Shown here piece after piece: positions 51,515-60,509 of a stretch of 64,000 bases of DNA. The translations under genes were made by a program, and so were the position numbers. Below the pieces are notes generated by a model. The model saw only the letters and a program-made list of their open reading frames with translations. It was not told the DNA's origin and did not search any database. Every line of letters starts with the position of its first letter. The stretch's first letter is position 1. The DNA comes from Deltaproteobacteria bacterium (lineage in GTDB: Bacteria; Desulfobacterota; Binatia; UTPRO1), in the NCBI GenBank assembly GCA_016200545.1, contig JACQEO010000033.1, positions 1 through 64,000 on the forward strand, read 5' to 3'.

Positions 51515-52654
51515 GTGACCACCGCCCTCACGAAGGTTCGCGTCCTCGATCTCTCGCGCCAGCTCCCCGGACCCTTCTGCGCCATGATGCTCGGCGACCT
51601 CGGCGCCGACGTGCTCACCATCGCGGCGCCGAACGATCCGCTGGGCGTCGGAATCCCGCTCCTGGCGCGCAACAAGCGCCACATGACCCTGAACCTCAAG
51701 TCGGAGGCTGGGCGCGCCGTGTTCGCAAAGCTGGTCGCCGGCGCCGACGTGATCCTCGAGGGATTCCGCCCGGGCGTCACCGCCAAGCTCGGCATTGACT
51801 ACCCCAGTCTCGCGGCGAAACATCCGCATGTCATCTACTGCTCCATCTCCGGTTACGGGCAGGACGGTCCCTACCGCGACAAGGTCGGGCACGACCTCAA
51901 CTACATCGGCTATGCGGGCGTCGCCGGTGTGACCGGCGTCGCCGCAGGACCGCCGATCATCCCGGGCGTGCAGATCGCCGACATCGGCGGCGGCACCCTG
52001 ATGGCCGTGATCGGGATTCTCGCGGCGCTGCTCGCGCGCGACCACACCGGCCGCGGTCAGCTCGTCGACATCGCCATGCTCGACGGCGCCTTCACGTGGA
52101 ACGTCTTCCACGTCCTCATGCACCTGATCGGACAAAGCACCGCGCGCGGCGCGACCCGTCTCACCGGACGCTATGCGTGCTACGCGATCTACGAGACCGC
52201 CGACGGCAAGTACGTCACCGTCGGCGCGCTCGAGGGTCACTTCTGGCAAAACCTCTGCGAGCACTTCGGCCGTCCCGACCTGATCCCGCTACAGTTCGCG
52301 GAAGGCGAGGACCGCGAGCGTGCGTTCGCGTTCTTCCGTGACGCGTTCAAGCGCAAGACCCGCGACCAGTGGGTGCGCGAGCTCGAGTCCGTGGACATCT
52401 GTTTCGGGCCGGTGAACGACGTCGGCGAGGCGCTCGAGGATCCGCAGCTGCGGGCGCGCGGGATGGTGCTCGAGGAGGAGCATCCGCAATATGGCCGCGT
52501 GCGGACGCTCGGGTCACCGATCAAGCTGTCCGACACCCCGCCCACGATGCGCCGGCCTCCGCACGTCTTCGGCCAGCACACTGACGAGGTCCTGAGCGAG
52601 CTCGGCTACGACGCCGCCGCGATCGGCGCGCTGCGCACCGAGGGTGCCGTCTGA
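51515..52654 (+). CDS. Class III (CaiB/BaiF) CoA-transferase
   Basis: The 379-aa protein starts at GTG after AAGGAGA. It has VRVLDLSRQLPGPFCAMMLG, DLGADVLTI, FRPGVTAKLGIDYPSLAAKH, ISGYGQDGPYRDK and DIAMLDGAFTW with the catalytic Asp, as in formyl-CoA/carnitine-CoA transferases. It moves CoA between carboxylic acids; the acids cannot be told from sequence. A HAD phosphatase gene follows. Confidence 0.92.
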   Translation: MTTALTKVRVLDLSRQLPGPFCAMMLGDLGADVLTIAAPNDPLGVGIPLLARNKRHMTLNLKSEAGRAVFAKLVAGADVILEGFRPGVTAKLGIDYPSLAAKHPHVIYCSISGYGQDGPYRDKVGHDLNYIGYAGVAGVTGVAAGPPIIPGVQIADIGGGTLMAVIGILAALLARDHTGRGQLVDIAMLDGAFTWNVFHVLMHLIGQSTARGATRLTGRYACYAIYETADGKYVTVGALEGHFWQNLCEHFGRPDLIPLQFAEGEDRERAFAFFRDAFKRKTRDQWVRELESVDICFGPVNDVGEALEDPQLRARGMVLEEEHPQYGRVRTLGSPIKLSDTPPTMRRPPHVFGQHTDEVLSELGYDAAAIGALRTEGAV

Positions 52655-52705
52655 GGTCCGACGCAGTCCATACGGTGGGCGTGCGGCCCCACGCGGCGAG
52701 AGCGC

Positions 52706-53392
52706 ATGGTGGCTGACGGCCCGCGCGCAGTACTCTTCGATTGCGACGGGGTGATCGCCGACTCCGAACCGGTGCACCTGCGTGCGTTCCAAGAAGTGCT
52801 GGCGCCCTTGGGCATCACGATCACTCCGGAGGAGTACGTCGCACGCTATCTCGGCTTCGACGACCGCGGGGTCGTCAGCGAAGCGTTGCGCCTCCACGGG
52901 CGGGCGATCGATCCGAAAACGATCGAAGCGCTCATGACGGCCAAAGCCGTCCGCCTTCGGGGTGTTCTCGAGCGCGAGGCGCCCATCTACCCCGGCGTTG
53001 TCGACTTTGTACGCGCGCTCGTGGGGCTGCCGCTCGCCGTGGTCTCGGGCGCGTTGCGTGAGGAGATCGAGAGCATTCTTTGCCACGCCGGTGTCGGCGG
53101 CGCGTTTCGGGTGATCGTTGCCGCCGAGGACGTGCAGGCCGGCAAGCCCGATCCCGAGGGATTTCTGCGCGCGCTCGCGGCGCTCGGTGGCGCGGGGCAC
53201 ACAATCACTCCCGCCGAGTGCCTGGTCGTCGAGGACTCGCCGGCAGGACTCGAGGCGGCGCGGCGTGCCGGCATGCGTCGACTCGCCGTCAGCAACAGCT
53301 ATCCGGCAGCGGAGCTGCGCGACGTCGCCGACCTCGTTGTCCCGACGCTCGCGGGACTGACCTTGGAGCGCGTGCAGCGACTGTTCGCGTAG
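52706..53392 (+). CDS. HAD-family hydrolase (beta-phosphoglucomutase-like)
   Basis: The 228-aa protein has motif I (VLFDCDGVIADSEPVH), the alpha-helical cap, motif III (DVQAGKPDPEGFLRAL, Lys) and motif IV (LVVEDSPAGLEAARRAGM). It should be a phosphatase or sugar-phosphate mutase. It lies 51 nt after the CoA-transferase gene. Confidence 0.92.
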   Translation: MVADGPRAVLFDCDGVIADSEPVHLRAFQEVLAPLGITITPEEYVARYLGFDDRGVVSEALRLHGRAIDPKTIEALMTAKAVRLRGVLEREAPIYPGVVDFVRALVGLPLAVVSGALREEIESILCHAGVGGAFRVIVAAEDVQAGKPDPEGFLRALAALGGAGHTITPAECLVVEDSPAGLEAARRAGMRRLAVSNSYPAAELRDVADLVVPTLAGLTLERVQRLFA

Positions 53393-53399
53393 CGCGCGA

Positions 53400-53633
53400 T
53401 CAACGTATTTCCTGGAAGAGGTACGTCGCCGCCTCGGTCATCATCTCCTGGAGGATCTCACGCAGCGATTTCGCCGGCGTCTCGAGCCTCGTCACCAGCG
53501 CGGAGAGTACCGCGAAGTAGCGCTCCTTCTGCTCGAGAGGCATCGTCGGCAGCCGCGCGTTCATCGCCGCCACGAAGCGATCATGGGTCATCTGCATTTG
53601 GCTTTCGAGATCGCGCTCAATCTCGCTCGTCAT
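53400..53633 (-). CDS. Small hypothetical helical protein (77 aa)
   Basis: The protein is mostly helical (EIERDLESQMQMTHDRFVAA, QKERYFAVLSALVTRLETPA) and soluble. Its ATG overlaps the stop of a 58-aa frame upstream (ATGA). It has no recognisable family. The two small genes are divergent from the sigma-54-type ATPase gene. Confidence 0.6.
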   Translation of the reverse strand: MTSEIERDLESQMQMTHDRFVAAMNARLPTMPLEQKERYFAVLSALVTRLETPAKSLREILQEMMTEAATYLFQEIR

Positions 53634-53806
53634 CGCGCCTCCTTCACCGCGCGTCGCGCGTAGGGATACGCGTACACGGTTGGCGCCGCGAGCGCCATGC
53701 CGGGAGGCGCGCGGTGTTCGACGGCGTCACGGACTTCGCCCCCGTCCGTGCTCGTCGGCGCGAGTATGATCGCGTCGACATTCTCTCGGCGGAAATGCGC
53801 CGGCAT
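53630..53806 (-). CDS. Small hypothetical protein (58 aa)
   Basis: The frame begins PAHFRRENVDAIILAPTSTD and ends TVYAYPYARRAVKEAR. There is no ribosome binding site. The only support is the ATGA overlap with the 77-aa gene and the sequence's fairly even composition. Coding status is uncertain. Confidence 0.4.
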   Translation of the reverse strand: MPAHFRRENVDAIILAPTSTDGGEVRDAVEHRAPPGMALAAPTVYAYPYARRAVKEAR

Positions 53807-53836
53807 GATTGACTGCCGCAGAAGCGGATCGCAAGA

Positions 53837-55150
53837 GTGCGCACTGTGCGGGGCGTGCTCGACGTAGCGGGACGAAGCATGGGGAGCGGCGCTATGACGC
53901 TCGCGAGCCCGTGTAGCGAGCTCCTCGGTGTCTCGGCCGCCATGGTGCGACTGCGTGCCGAGCTCGCCGCGCTCGCACGCGTCGGCTTCCACACGGTCCT
54001 GGTGCAGGGCGAGTCCGGCGTCGGCAAAGAGGTCGTGACCGAAGCGCTGCGCCGCTCGTCGCCGCGCGCTCACGGCTTCTACGAGGTCTTCGACTGCCCC
54101 GCTGTTCCGGAGGATCATCTCGAGAGTGAGCTCTTCGGCACCGCGCGCGGCGCCTTTCCGGGCGCGATCGACAAGCGCGGCGCGCTCGAACGCGCCCACG
54201 GCGGCATCGTTTTCTTCGACGAGATCGCAGCGATGCGTCGCGATCACCAAGCGAAGATCCTGCGCGCCATCGAGGGCAAGGCGTTTCGCCGCGTCGGCGG
54301 CAGCGCACCGATCAGCGTCGACGTCGCCGTGATCGCGGCGGCGCACGAGGACCTGGCGAGCCTCGCGGCGAGCGGCACGTTTCGCCAAGATCTTTACTAC
54401 CGCTTGGTGCGTGACGGAGTGTTGCTGATCCCGCCGCTCCGCGAACGTCGCGAGGACGTCGGCGTGCTGACGCGTCACTATATCGCCGCGATGTACGGCC
54501 GCGACGTACCGATCGAGCCGGATGCCGTTGAGCGGCTGTGCGAGTATCATTGGCCGGGCAACGTCCGGCAGCTGCATACGGTATTGCGCGTCGCGCTACG
54601 CGTCGAGCCCGAGACGCTATCCGCCGACGTGGTCACGCATGTCCTACACGGATTCGGCGCCGCACCGACCGGCGCCGTCCACAGCGCGTCTGCGGCGGGG
54701 CTGCGTGTCGCTCCGGTGCCGGCGATGGACAGCGGTCCCGCGGCGGCGCCGAACGGCGAGGCGCATGTGACGGCGGCGTTCGATCGTGTCGCCGAAGGCC
54801 ACCCCGATGCCCAGGTGCGCTCGCGTTGGCTCGGATTTCACGCGATCACCGCGCGCATCCAGCGTCGTGCGTTGCTCGAGGCCTACGAAGCGACCGCCGG
54901 TAACAAGACGGCCGCAGGCGTCCTCCTCGGGTTTCATCTCTCCCCGGGCGAGGAGCACGTGCCCGGAAAGCCGCTCACGGAGAGCCGGCGCAACCTGGCG
55001 CTCCGCAAGTTCCGTTACTGGTCGAGTCGGCTCGGCATCGCCGCGTCGCTCACCCGTCGACCGTCGCAGGCCGCGCTCGCCGATCTCTGCCATCCACTCG
55101 AGTCGGATGCTGGAGAATTCAACCCGGCGCGCGCGCTCGACGAGCCATGA
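53837..55150 (+). CDS. Sigma-54-activator-like AAA+ ATPase with altered GAFTGA loop
   Basis: The ~437-aa protein has no receiver domain. A start at 53882 would still include the whole AAA+ domain: Walker A (VLVQGESGVGKEVV), ESELFGTARGAFPGAIDKRG, Walker B (GGIVFFDEIAAM), FRQDLYYRLVRDGVLLIPPL and WPGNVRQL. The loop that contacts sigma-54 reads GAFPGA, not GAFTGA; the Thr is thought essential for the contact. The C-terminal part has an HTH-like stretch (LEAYEATAGNKTAAGVLLGF). Either it works on another partner or the change is tolerated. Confidence 0.85.
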   Translation: MRTVRGVLDVAGRSMGSGAMTLASPCSELLGVSAAMVRLRAELAALARVGFHTVLVQGESGVGKEVVTEALRRSSPRAHGFYEVFDCPAVPEDHLESELFGTARGAFPGAIDKRGALERAHGGIVFFDEIAAMRRDHQAKILRAIEGKAFRRVGGSAPISVDVAVIAAAHEDLASLAASGTFRQDLYYRLVRDGVLLIPPLRERREDVGVLTRHYIAAMYGRDVPIEPDAVERLCEYHWPGNVRQLHTVLRVALRVEPETLSADVVTHVLHGFGAAPTGAVHSASAAGLRVAPVPAMDSGPAAAPNGEAHVTAAFDRVAEGHPDAQVRSRWLGFHAITARIQRRALLEAYEATAGNKTAAGVLLGFHLSPGEEHVPGKPLTESRRNLALRKFRYWSSRLGIAASLTRRPSQAALADLCHPLESDAGEFNPARALDEP

Positions 55151-55195
55151 TCGTACGCCACCCCCGGGTCTCCACGCGCGCAGAAGGGAACCCGT

Positions 55196-55498
55196 ATGCA
55201 GTCGAAGTCTCGCCTCATCCTCCACGTTCTCGCGATCGCCGCGCTCCTCGCACTCGCCGGCCCCCCCGCCCGCGGTGCCGAGCCGCACCACGCGATCAAC
55301 ATCAACTCGGCCTCCGCCGACGAGCTCGCGAGTCTGCCCGGCATCGGCGAGTCGAAGGCGAAGGCGATCATTGAGTATCGCGCCGCCGAGCCGTTCAAGA
55401 CCGTCGACGATCTGAAGAAGGTGAAGGGGATCGGCGACAAGACCCTCGAGTCCCTGCGGCCCGACATCACCGTGGGGACGGAGGCGGCGGCGAAGTAG
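55196..55498 (+). CDS. ComEA-like helix-hairpin-helix DNA-binding protein
   Basis: The 100-aa protein has a signal peptide or anchor (residues 8-28) and one ComEA domain with two helix-hairpin-helix motifs: ININSASADELASLPGIGES and DDLKKVKGIGDKTLESLRP. AGAAGGGA precedes the ATG. It may bind DNA in the periplasm for uptake. Confidence 0.88.
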   Translation: MQSKSRLILHVLAIAALLALAGPPARGAEPHHAININSASADELASLPGIGESKAKAIIEYRAAEPFKTVDDLKKVKGIGDKTLESLRPDITVGTEAAAK

Positions 55499-55514
55499 GG
55501 GTGGAGGGGCGGAA

Positions 55515-55544
55515 GCGGGCCGGGCGGAGCGCCGCCCGGCCCGC
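55515..55544. terminator. GC-rich hairpin between convergent genes
   Basis: A perfect 13-bp stem (55515-55527 with 55532-55544) and 4-nt loop lie between the ComEA-like gene and the convergent LamG-protein gene. There is no U-run on either strand, so it would be a weak intrinsic or factor-dependent terminator serving both. Confidence 0.5.
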
Positions 55545-55549
55545 GTGCG

Positions 55550-57727
55550 TCACATGCCCGAGCAGTTGTTGCAGTCGGCGGCGCGGTCGGCGTGCTGACC
55601 GTCGATTCCAAATCGACAGATGTCGCAGATCTGGGCGTCGGTCAGCGCCGCCGCGAAGACCGCGCACTCGTCGAGCGTACCGTCGAAGAAGTCTTTCTGC
55701 ACCCCAAAGACGTCCTCCGATGCCCCGACGTAGAAGTTCCCCGCGCTGTCGTTGATGCCGCCGACGTTGCCGACGCAGGTGCCTCCTGCCAATGCGTTCG
55801 CAGCATTCACGTAGAGGCAGATCTCCGCGCCGTCATAGGTGAAAGCGACATGGTAGTCTTGGCCGATGATGGCGGCCGTGTCGGCTTTCGCAAGTGTGAT
55901 GGTGGTATTGCCGGCATCACGGATCTCGACGCCGTATTTCCCGTCGTCGTAGTTCGCGAAATAGATCGAGCGATCGCTGTCGCTGCCCTTCACCATGATG
56001 GCCTGAAAGACGCCGACCGTTGCGTGACGCGTCCAACATGCATACGTCGCGGACTGGCTTGCGCCACTGATATCGAGACTCGGAACCTCGGCGTCGGTCG
56101 CGCTGAGATACTGGCTCGAAGCCGCAACGAAGCTGCCGGCGAAGCTGCCCCACTGCGCCCCTACCGCCGTGGCGGTGACACCGGTGTTGGTGGTGAGTGT
56201 GTTCGCACCGCATGAGTCGGTCGTGAGCGCGCCCGACTCGAAGTCGTAGCAGGCGACCGCCTGGCCACGATAGTCGGGGTGTGGCGTCGCCGTCGCCGTC
56301 GGTGTCGGAGTGTCGGTCGGCGTCGGGGTGTCCGTGGGTGTGGGCGTATCGGTTAGCGTTGGCGTCGGGGTGAGAGTGGCCGTGGGTGTCGGCGTGGCAG
56401 TGATCGTCGCGGTGTCGGTGGGTGTCGCGGTGGCCGTGAGTGTGGGCGTATCGGTCGGCGTCGGCGTCAGGGTGAGAGAGGCCGTGGGTGTCGGCGTCGC
56501 CGTCGGGCTCGCTGTCACCGTCACCGTGGCGGTAGCGCTGGCGCTGGCGGTCACGGTTGCGCTCGCGGTCGGCGATGCGCTCGCTGTCCCTGTGGGGCTT
56601 GCCGACGGAGTCGATGTTGGAGTCGGGGTGACAACGGTCGTGACGGTCGCCGTAGGCGTCGGACACCCCGTCGACAGCGTGAATCCGGCCGCGCTGAGCA
56701 AATCGGGCGCGCGCGGCGCCTCGAAGCGCAGGAGGCTCTCCGCCTGACAGACATGCTGGCGAAGCACGCAGGTTTCGTAGTCGGGGATCGAGGCGAGGGT
56801 GGGGACACCGAGTGCGGCGCACTCGCCGGCGAGCGCAGCGAGGTTCAGGCCGGTGTCCGCTCCCAACGTCGAAAACGCAACGGCAGCAGCCGCGCAGCGC
56901 TTGTCGATCGCCGGCGCGAGCTTCGCCGCGACGCCATCCGTCGCCGCGAGCAGTCGCGTGCAAGCGCCCGCCGCCTTCCCCAGACACGCGGGATCCTCTT
57001 GCTTCCGCTGTACGCAAGTGAAGAGGTGCTGCACGCAGCCGGCGAGGCCGCGGAGCCGCGCGGTCGCGAGTGCGCGTCCGGCCTTCTTCACCGCCGCTGC
57101 GCAGCGTGTGACGGTCTTGCCGAGGTCGGTGGCGCCGACATCGGCGCCGGTGCCCGCGTGGTCGACCAGACACGTCGTCGGTGCGAGCGTCAGCCCCGCG
57201 ACGTCGAGGAGCTCGCGACTGCGCGGCGCTTCCACATCGAAGAGTTGCTCGATACGACACTCGTGCTGGCGAGCGAGGCAGGCGCCCACGTCCAGCGCGT
57301 CAGTGAGGGGCGTCGCGAACGTGTCGGCACACTCCGTCGACAAACGGTCGTCGGCGAGGCCGGTGATGGCGAGGAGGTCGGTCGGCGCGACCACGCCGCA
57401 CTTGGCGGCGACGGTGTCGATGAAACGGATCTCCTCCTGTGTGATTGCGGCGAGCGCGGTCGTGCATCGACTCGCCGCCTTACCGCGGCACGCGAGATCA
57501 CCGGGCTTCGTCTGTACGCAGGTGAACAGGCCGTCGACGCAGCGATCGAGGCGTGCCAGCTTTCGTGCCGCGAACGCACCGCCCGCCTTGAGGATCGCCT
57601 TCTGGCAGGTGTCGGCGGCTTTCGCGGCAGCGGGATCGGAGAGATGCTGGGCGGACGCCAGTGGGCACGAAACTCCGACAGTGGCAGCGACGACGATGAC
57701 CGCCACCACGTGTATGCGACCCGACAT
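55550..57727 (-). CDS. Secreted Cys-repeat, Thr/Pro-rich and LamG-domain protein
   Basis: The 725-aa protein has a signal peptide (1-26), two similar Cys-rich helical repeats (about 32-190 and 196-360) with the pattern [31 protein letters not shown] and [14 protein letters not shown], then a ~130-residue Thr/Pro/Ala/Ser linker (PTPT repeats) and a concanavalin-like LamG domain (about 485-700; [40 protein letters not shown]). It ends Cys-rich ([18 protein letters not shown]). The two repeats are tandem duplicates. It is probably exported and binds surface or extracellular polymer; no catalytic motif is seen. Confidence 0.85.
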   Translation of the reverse strand: MSGRIHVVAVIVVAATVGVSCPLASAQHLSDPAAAKAADTCQKAILKAGGAFAARKLARLDRCVDGLFTCVQTKPGDLACRGKAASRCTTALAAITQEEIRFIDTVAAKCGVVAPTDLLAITGLADDRLSTECADTFATPLTDALDVGACLARQHECRIEQLFDVEAPRSRELLDVAGLTLAPTTCLVDHAGTGADVGATDLGKTVTRCAAAVKKAGRALATARLRGLAGCVQHLFTCVQRKQEDPACLGKAAGACTRLLAATDGVAAKLAPAIDKRCAAAAVAFSTLGADTGLNLAALAGECAALGVPTLASIPDYETCVLRQHVCQAESLLRFEAPRAPDLLSAAGFTLSTGCPTPTATVTTVVTPTPTSTPSASPTGTASASPTASATVTASASATATVTVTASPTATPTPTASLTLTPTPTDTPTLTATATPTDTATITATPTPTATLTPTPTLTDTPTPTDTPTPTDTPTPTATATPHPDYRGQAVACYDFESGALTTDSCGANTLTTNTGVTATAVGAQWGSFAGSFVAASSQYLSATDAEVPSLDISGASQSATYACWTRHATVGVFQAIMVKGSDSDRSIYFANYDDGKYGVEIRDAGNTTITLAKADTAAIIGQDYHVAFTYDGAEICLYVNAANALAGGTCVGNVGGINDSAGNFYVGASEDVFGVQKDFFDGTLDECAVFAAALTDAQICDICRFGIDGQHADRAADCNNCSGM
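56289..56660. repeat. Low-complexity repeat encoding the Thr/Pro-rich linker
   Basis: The plus strand is dominated by GTCGGTGTCGG/GTGTCGG variants with a 6-bp period, the complement of the (Thr-Pro)n/(Ala-Thr) codons of the LamG protein. Such a tract is prone to slippage and length variation. Confidence 0.8.
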
Positions 57728-57845
57728 GATACCTTCCCTCCCCGCTCCTCGAGTAGTGAACGCGCCCGCGACGCGTCGCCCTCCATTGTGTATGAGAAGC
57801 GCGCACCGTGCTTGTCAAGCCACAATTGCGACGCGAAGCGCCTTC

Positions 57846-58283
57846 TCACGTCTCGACGACGAGCGTGACCGGACCATCATTCACGAGCTCCACGTCCATT
57901 GCGACGCCGAATCGGCCGGTGGCCACGGATCCCACGTGCGTCGTTAGGAGTTCGACGAAGCGTGCGAAGAGCGGCTGCGCGATCTCCGGCGCGAGCGCGT
58001 TTGCGAACGATGGACGCTTCCCCTTGCGACAGTCGCCGAGGAGCGTGAAGTTCGGAACCGCGAGCACCGCGCCGCCGACATCTGCGAGCGCGGCGTTCAT
58101 CAGCCCGGCGGCGTCGGCGAAGATGCGCAGACCGGAAAGCTTGCGCGCCATCCACGCGATCTCCGCCTCGCTGTCGCCGATCGCAAGCCCGACGAGTAGG
58201 AGCAAGCCGCGACCGATCGCCGCGATCGGCTCGCCGGCCACCACGACGCGCGCCGCGGCGACGCGCTGCACGACGACTCTCAT
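57846..58283 (-). CDS. dtd: D-aminoacyl-tRNA deacylase
   Basis: The 145-aa protein begins MRVVVQRVAAARVVV and has LLLLVGLAIGDSE, KLSGLRIFADAAGLMN, VPNFTLLGDCRKGKRPSF and NDGPVTLVVET. The usual SQFTL site is PNFTL here; the catalytic Thr is kept, as is the GPVT motif. It frees tRNAs from D-amino acids. I chose the ATG at 58283 because DTD proteins start with MRVVVQRV. Confidence 0.9.
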   Translation of the reverse strand: MRVVVQRVAAARVVVAGEPIAAIGRGLLLLVGLAIGDSEAEIAWMARKLSGLRIFADAAGLMNAALADVGGAVLAVPNFTLLGDCRKGKRPSFANALAPEIAQPLFARFVELLTTHVGSVATGRFGVAMDVELVNDGPVTLVVET

Positions 58284-58342
58284 CGGCTCCTCCCGGCGCG
58301 CGTCGGTTGCCGATCGCCTGGCGGCACGGTAGGAGCGCAACG

Positions 58343-58747
58343 ATGACGCTTCGGTTCCGCACGACCGCGCACAAGCAATGCCTCGAGATCACCGAGGAGG
58401 TCCGCGCGGTGGTGCGCGAAGCCGGCGTGCGTCAGGGGCTCTGCCACGTGAGCGTGCTGCACGCGACGGCGGCGATCGTCGTCAACGAAAACGACGACCC
58501 GAACATCGGCGTCGATCTCCTCACGGCGCTCGATCGCGCGATCCCCGATCATGCCGGGTGGCTGCACGACCGCGTCGACGGCAACGCGCAGGCGCACATC
58601 AAGGCGGCCGTTCTCGGGCCTTCCGAGACGATCGCAATCCGTGACGGCGACCTGCTGCTCGGTACCTGGCAAGGCATCATTCTCGTCGAGCTCGACGGGC
58701 CGCGTGCCGAGCGGCGCGTCGTGGTCACGATCGTCCCCGGTGTCTGA
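58343..58747 (+). CDS. YjbQ/UPF0047-family protein (secondary thiamine-phosphate synthase-like)
   Basis: The 134-aa protein has CLEITEEVRAVVREAGVRQG, CHVSVLHATAAIVVNENDDP, DGNAQAHIKAAVLGPSETIA and LLLGTWQGIILVELDGPR. This is the whole UPF0047/YjbQ signature, with the His in HATAA, the Asn-Glu-Asn run and GTWQ. It is divergent from dtd. Some relatives complement thiamine-phosphate synthase, but the natural role is unsettled. Confidence 0.9.
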   Translation: MTLRFRTTAHKQCLEITEEVRAVVREAGVRQGLCHVSVLHATAAIVVNENDDPNIGVDLLTALDRAIPDHAGWLHDRVDGNAQAHIKAAVLGPSETIAIRDGDLLLGTWQGIILVELDGPRAERRVVVTIVPGV

Positions 58748-58755
58748 CTGCGACC

Positions 58756-59676
58756 ATGGATATCCTGGCGCGCATCGTCGGCATGGTAATTCATCGCCCA
58801 TACGTCTTCATCTTCTTCGCGATCTACCTCGTCACCGCGGTGACGCGCCTCGGCTGGCGGCGGAGCGCGTGCTTCACCGGGATCGCCTATGCAGTTGCGC
58901 TCGCCGCCGAGCTGTCGTCGACTCGCAACGGGTTTCCGTTCGGGCTCTACCACTACATCGATGTCACGCGCGACCGCGAGCTCTGGATCGGCAACGTACC
59001 GTTCTGGGACTCGTTCTCGTTCACGTTTCTCTGCTACCTCGGATGGCGTCTCGGCGTGCTGCTCTATGCGCCGTTGGTGATCGCACCTCGCGTGTTCCAA
59101 GTGGCCGAGACGCGCGCCGTCGCGACGTCGTGGCGCGTCGCGGTCAGCGGCGCTCTATTGATGACGTGGCTCGACGTGGTCATCGATCCTCTCACCGTGC
59201 TCGGCGACCGCTGGTTCCTCGGGAAGATCTACTACTATCCACGCGGCGGTCTGTACTTCGGAGTTCCACTCAGCAACTTCGCCGGTTGGTTCCTCGTCGG
59301 CCTGACGACGATCCGGCTCTATCAGGCGGTCGAGGTGCGCGCGCGCGGGCGACTGGACTCCGCGGGCGTCCGACGGCTGCCGCTCGGCGGGCTGCTCGAG
59401 CCGCTCCTCTACCTCGGCATCCTCCTCTTCAACCTCGTTCTGACCTTCACGATCGGCGAGCCCCTGCTGGGGACGATCGGTATCTTATTGTACGTGCCGA
59501 TCGTCGTACTGGTGCTCAGCCACCCGCTGAACCCACGCCGACGCGCGACTGCCGACGATCTGACGACACACGCGCGCGACTACCCGCGCTCGAAGGTGCC
59601 GAGCGGAATCGGCGGCGTGCGCGCTCCAATGGCGCCCATCGGTGGCGACGCGGTCGCGCGCCCGTTTTCGTCGTGA
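58756..59676 (+). CDS. CruF-like carotenoid biosynthesis membrane protein
   Basis: The 306-aa protein has about seven transmembrane segments, FPFGLYHYIDVTRDRELWIG, PFWDSFSFTFLCYLGWRL, TWLDVVIDPLTVLGDRWFLG and YYYPRGGLYFGVPLSNFAGW. These are features of the DUF422/CruF carotenoid 1,2-hydratase-like family. It stands 8 nt after the YjbQ-like gene and overlaps hpnG by 4 bp, so it may act on an isoprenoid related to the hopanoid pathway. Confidence 0.85.
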   Translation: MDILARIVGMVIHRPYVFIFFAIYLVTAVTRLGWRRSACFTGIAYAVALAAELSSTRNGFPFGLYHYIDVTRDRELWIGNVPFWDSFSFTFLCYLGWRLGVLLYAPLVIAPRVFQVAETRAVATSWRVAVSGALLMTWLDVVIDPLTVLGDRWFLGKIYYYPRGGLYFGVPLSNFAGWFLVGLTTIRLYQAVEVRARGRLDSAGVRRLPLGGLLEPLLYLGILLFNLVLTFTIGEPLLGTIGILLYVPIVVLVLSHPLNPRRRATADDLTTHARDYPRSKVPSGIGGVRAPMAPIGGDAVARPFSS

Positions 59677-60407
59677 GCGTCATCGGACTGGTGACGGCGC
59701 TGCGTCTCGAGACGCGTGCCGTTCTCGCCGCGCTCACGCGACCGCGACGGATCCGTCCCGCGCCACGCCCGAGCTGGGTGGGGCGTGCGGGCGCGCACGA
59801 GATCGTCGTCGTGCAGGGCGGCGTCGGACGCGACGCCGCGGCGACTGCCACGGCGGCCGTGCCCGCGCACGTGACGCTTCTGGGATCGGTCGGCTTCGTG
59901 GGGGCGCTCGATCCTGGGCTCGCCCCCGGCGACGTCGTCGTGGCGTCCTCGATCGTGTGGGACGAAGGAGGCGGCGCGCGCCGGTACGACGTCGCGCCGG
60001 CGCTGCTCGAGACGTTGCGGCGTGTCCTCGCGGCCGTCCTGCCGCGTCCGCCGTGCGCGGGTACGTTGTTCTCGACACAAGCGATCGTCGCCGGCGTCGA
60101 CGCGAAACGCGCCGCATACGAACGCTACGCCGCGGTTGCGGTCGAGATGGAGGCGGCGGCGCTGGCGAGGCACGCCGTCCAGCACGGCGTCCCGCTCTTT
60201 GCGCTCCGGGTCGTCCTCGACCCCGCGCTGCTCTCGCTCGAAGGTCTTCCCCCGAACCTCGACTCGAGCTGGGCGGCGCGCGCCCGCCTGGCGACAACAC
60301 CGTGGGTGTGGCCGCTCCTCGGAACGCTCCATCGCCACGCATCGACGGCAGGGGATGCGCTTACACGCGCGTTGCGCGCGTCGCTACCGGCACTCGATCC
60401 ACCCTGA
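59673..60407 (+). CDS. hpnG: Hopanoid-associated phosphorylase HpnG
   Basis: The 244-aa protein starts at GTG overlapping the previous stop. It has the phosphorylase/nucleosidase fold with VIGLVTALRLETRAVLAAL, VVQGGVGRDAAATAT, GSVGFVGALDPGLAPGDVVV and AVAVEMEAAALARHAVQHGV. In hopanoid clusters HpnG cleaves adenosylhopane to give ribosylhopane phosphate. The neighbouring hpnH makes the adenosylhopane, which supports the call. Confidence 0.85.
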   Translation: MSVIGLVTALRLETRAVLAALTRPRRIRPAPRPSWVGRAGAHEIVVVQGGVGRDAAATATAAVPAHVTLLGSVGFVGALDPGLAPGDVVVASSIVWDEGGGARRYDVAPALLETLRRVLAAVLPRPPCAGTLFSTQAIVAGVDAKRAAYERYAAVAVEMEAAALARHAVQHGVPLFALRVVLDPALLSLEGLPPNLDSSWAARARLATTPWVWPLLGTLHRHASTAGDALTRALRASLPALDPP

Positions 60408-60509
60408 GAGCGATGTGCTTCGGCGCAGTCGCCGCCCGACCGTCCCGGCTTGCCCCCTGGGAGAACGGACCGTATAGTCGCGCCTGACCGAACGGTAGAG
60501 GGGTGGATC

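Noticed and set aside
53630..54577. Minus-strand 315-residue frame opposite the sigma-54-type ATPase
   Set aside because: Most of it is antisense to clear AAA+ motifs; only the last 58 residues, beyond the ATPase start, were kept as a low-confidence gene.
56310..56747. Plus-strand frame of Val-Gly-Val repeats that looks elastin-like
   Set aside because: It is the reverse reading of the Thr/Pro-rich linker of the LamG protein.
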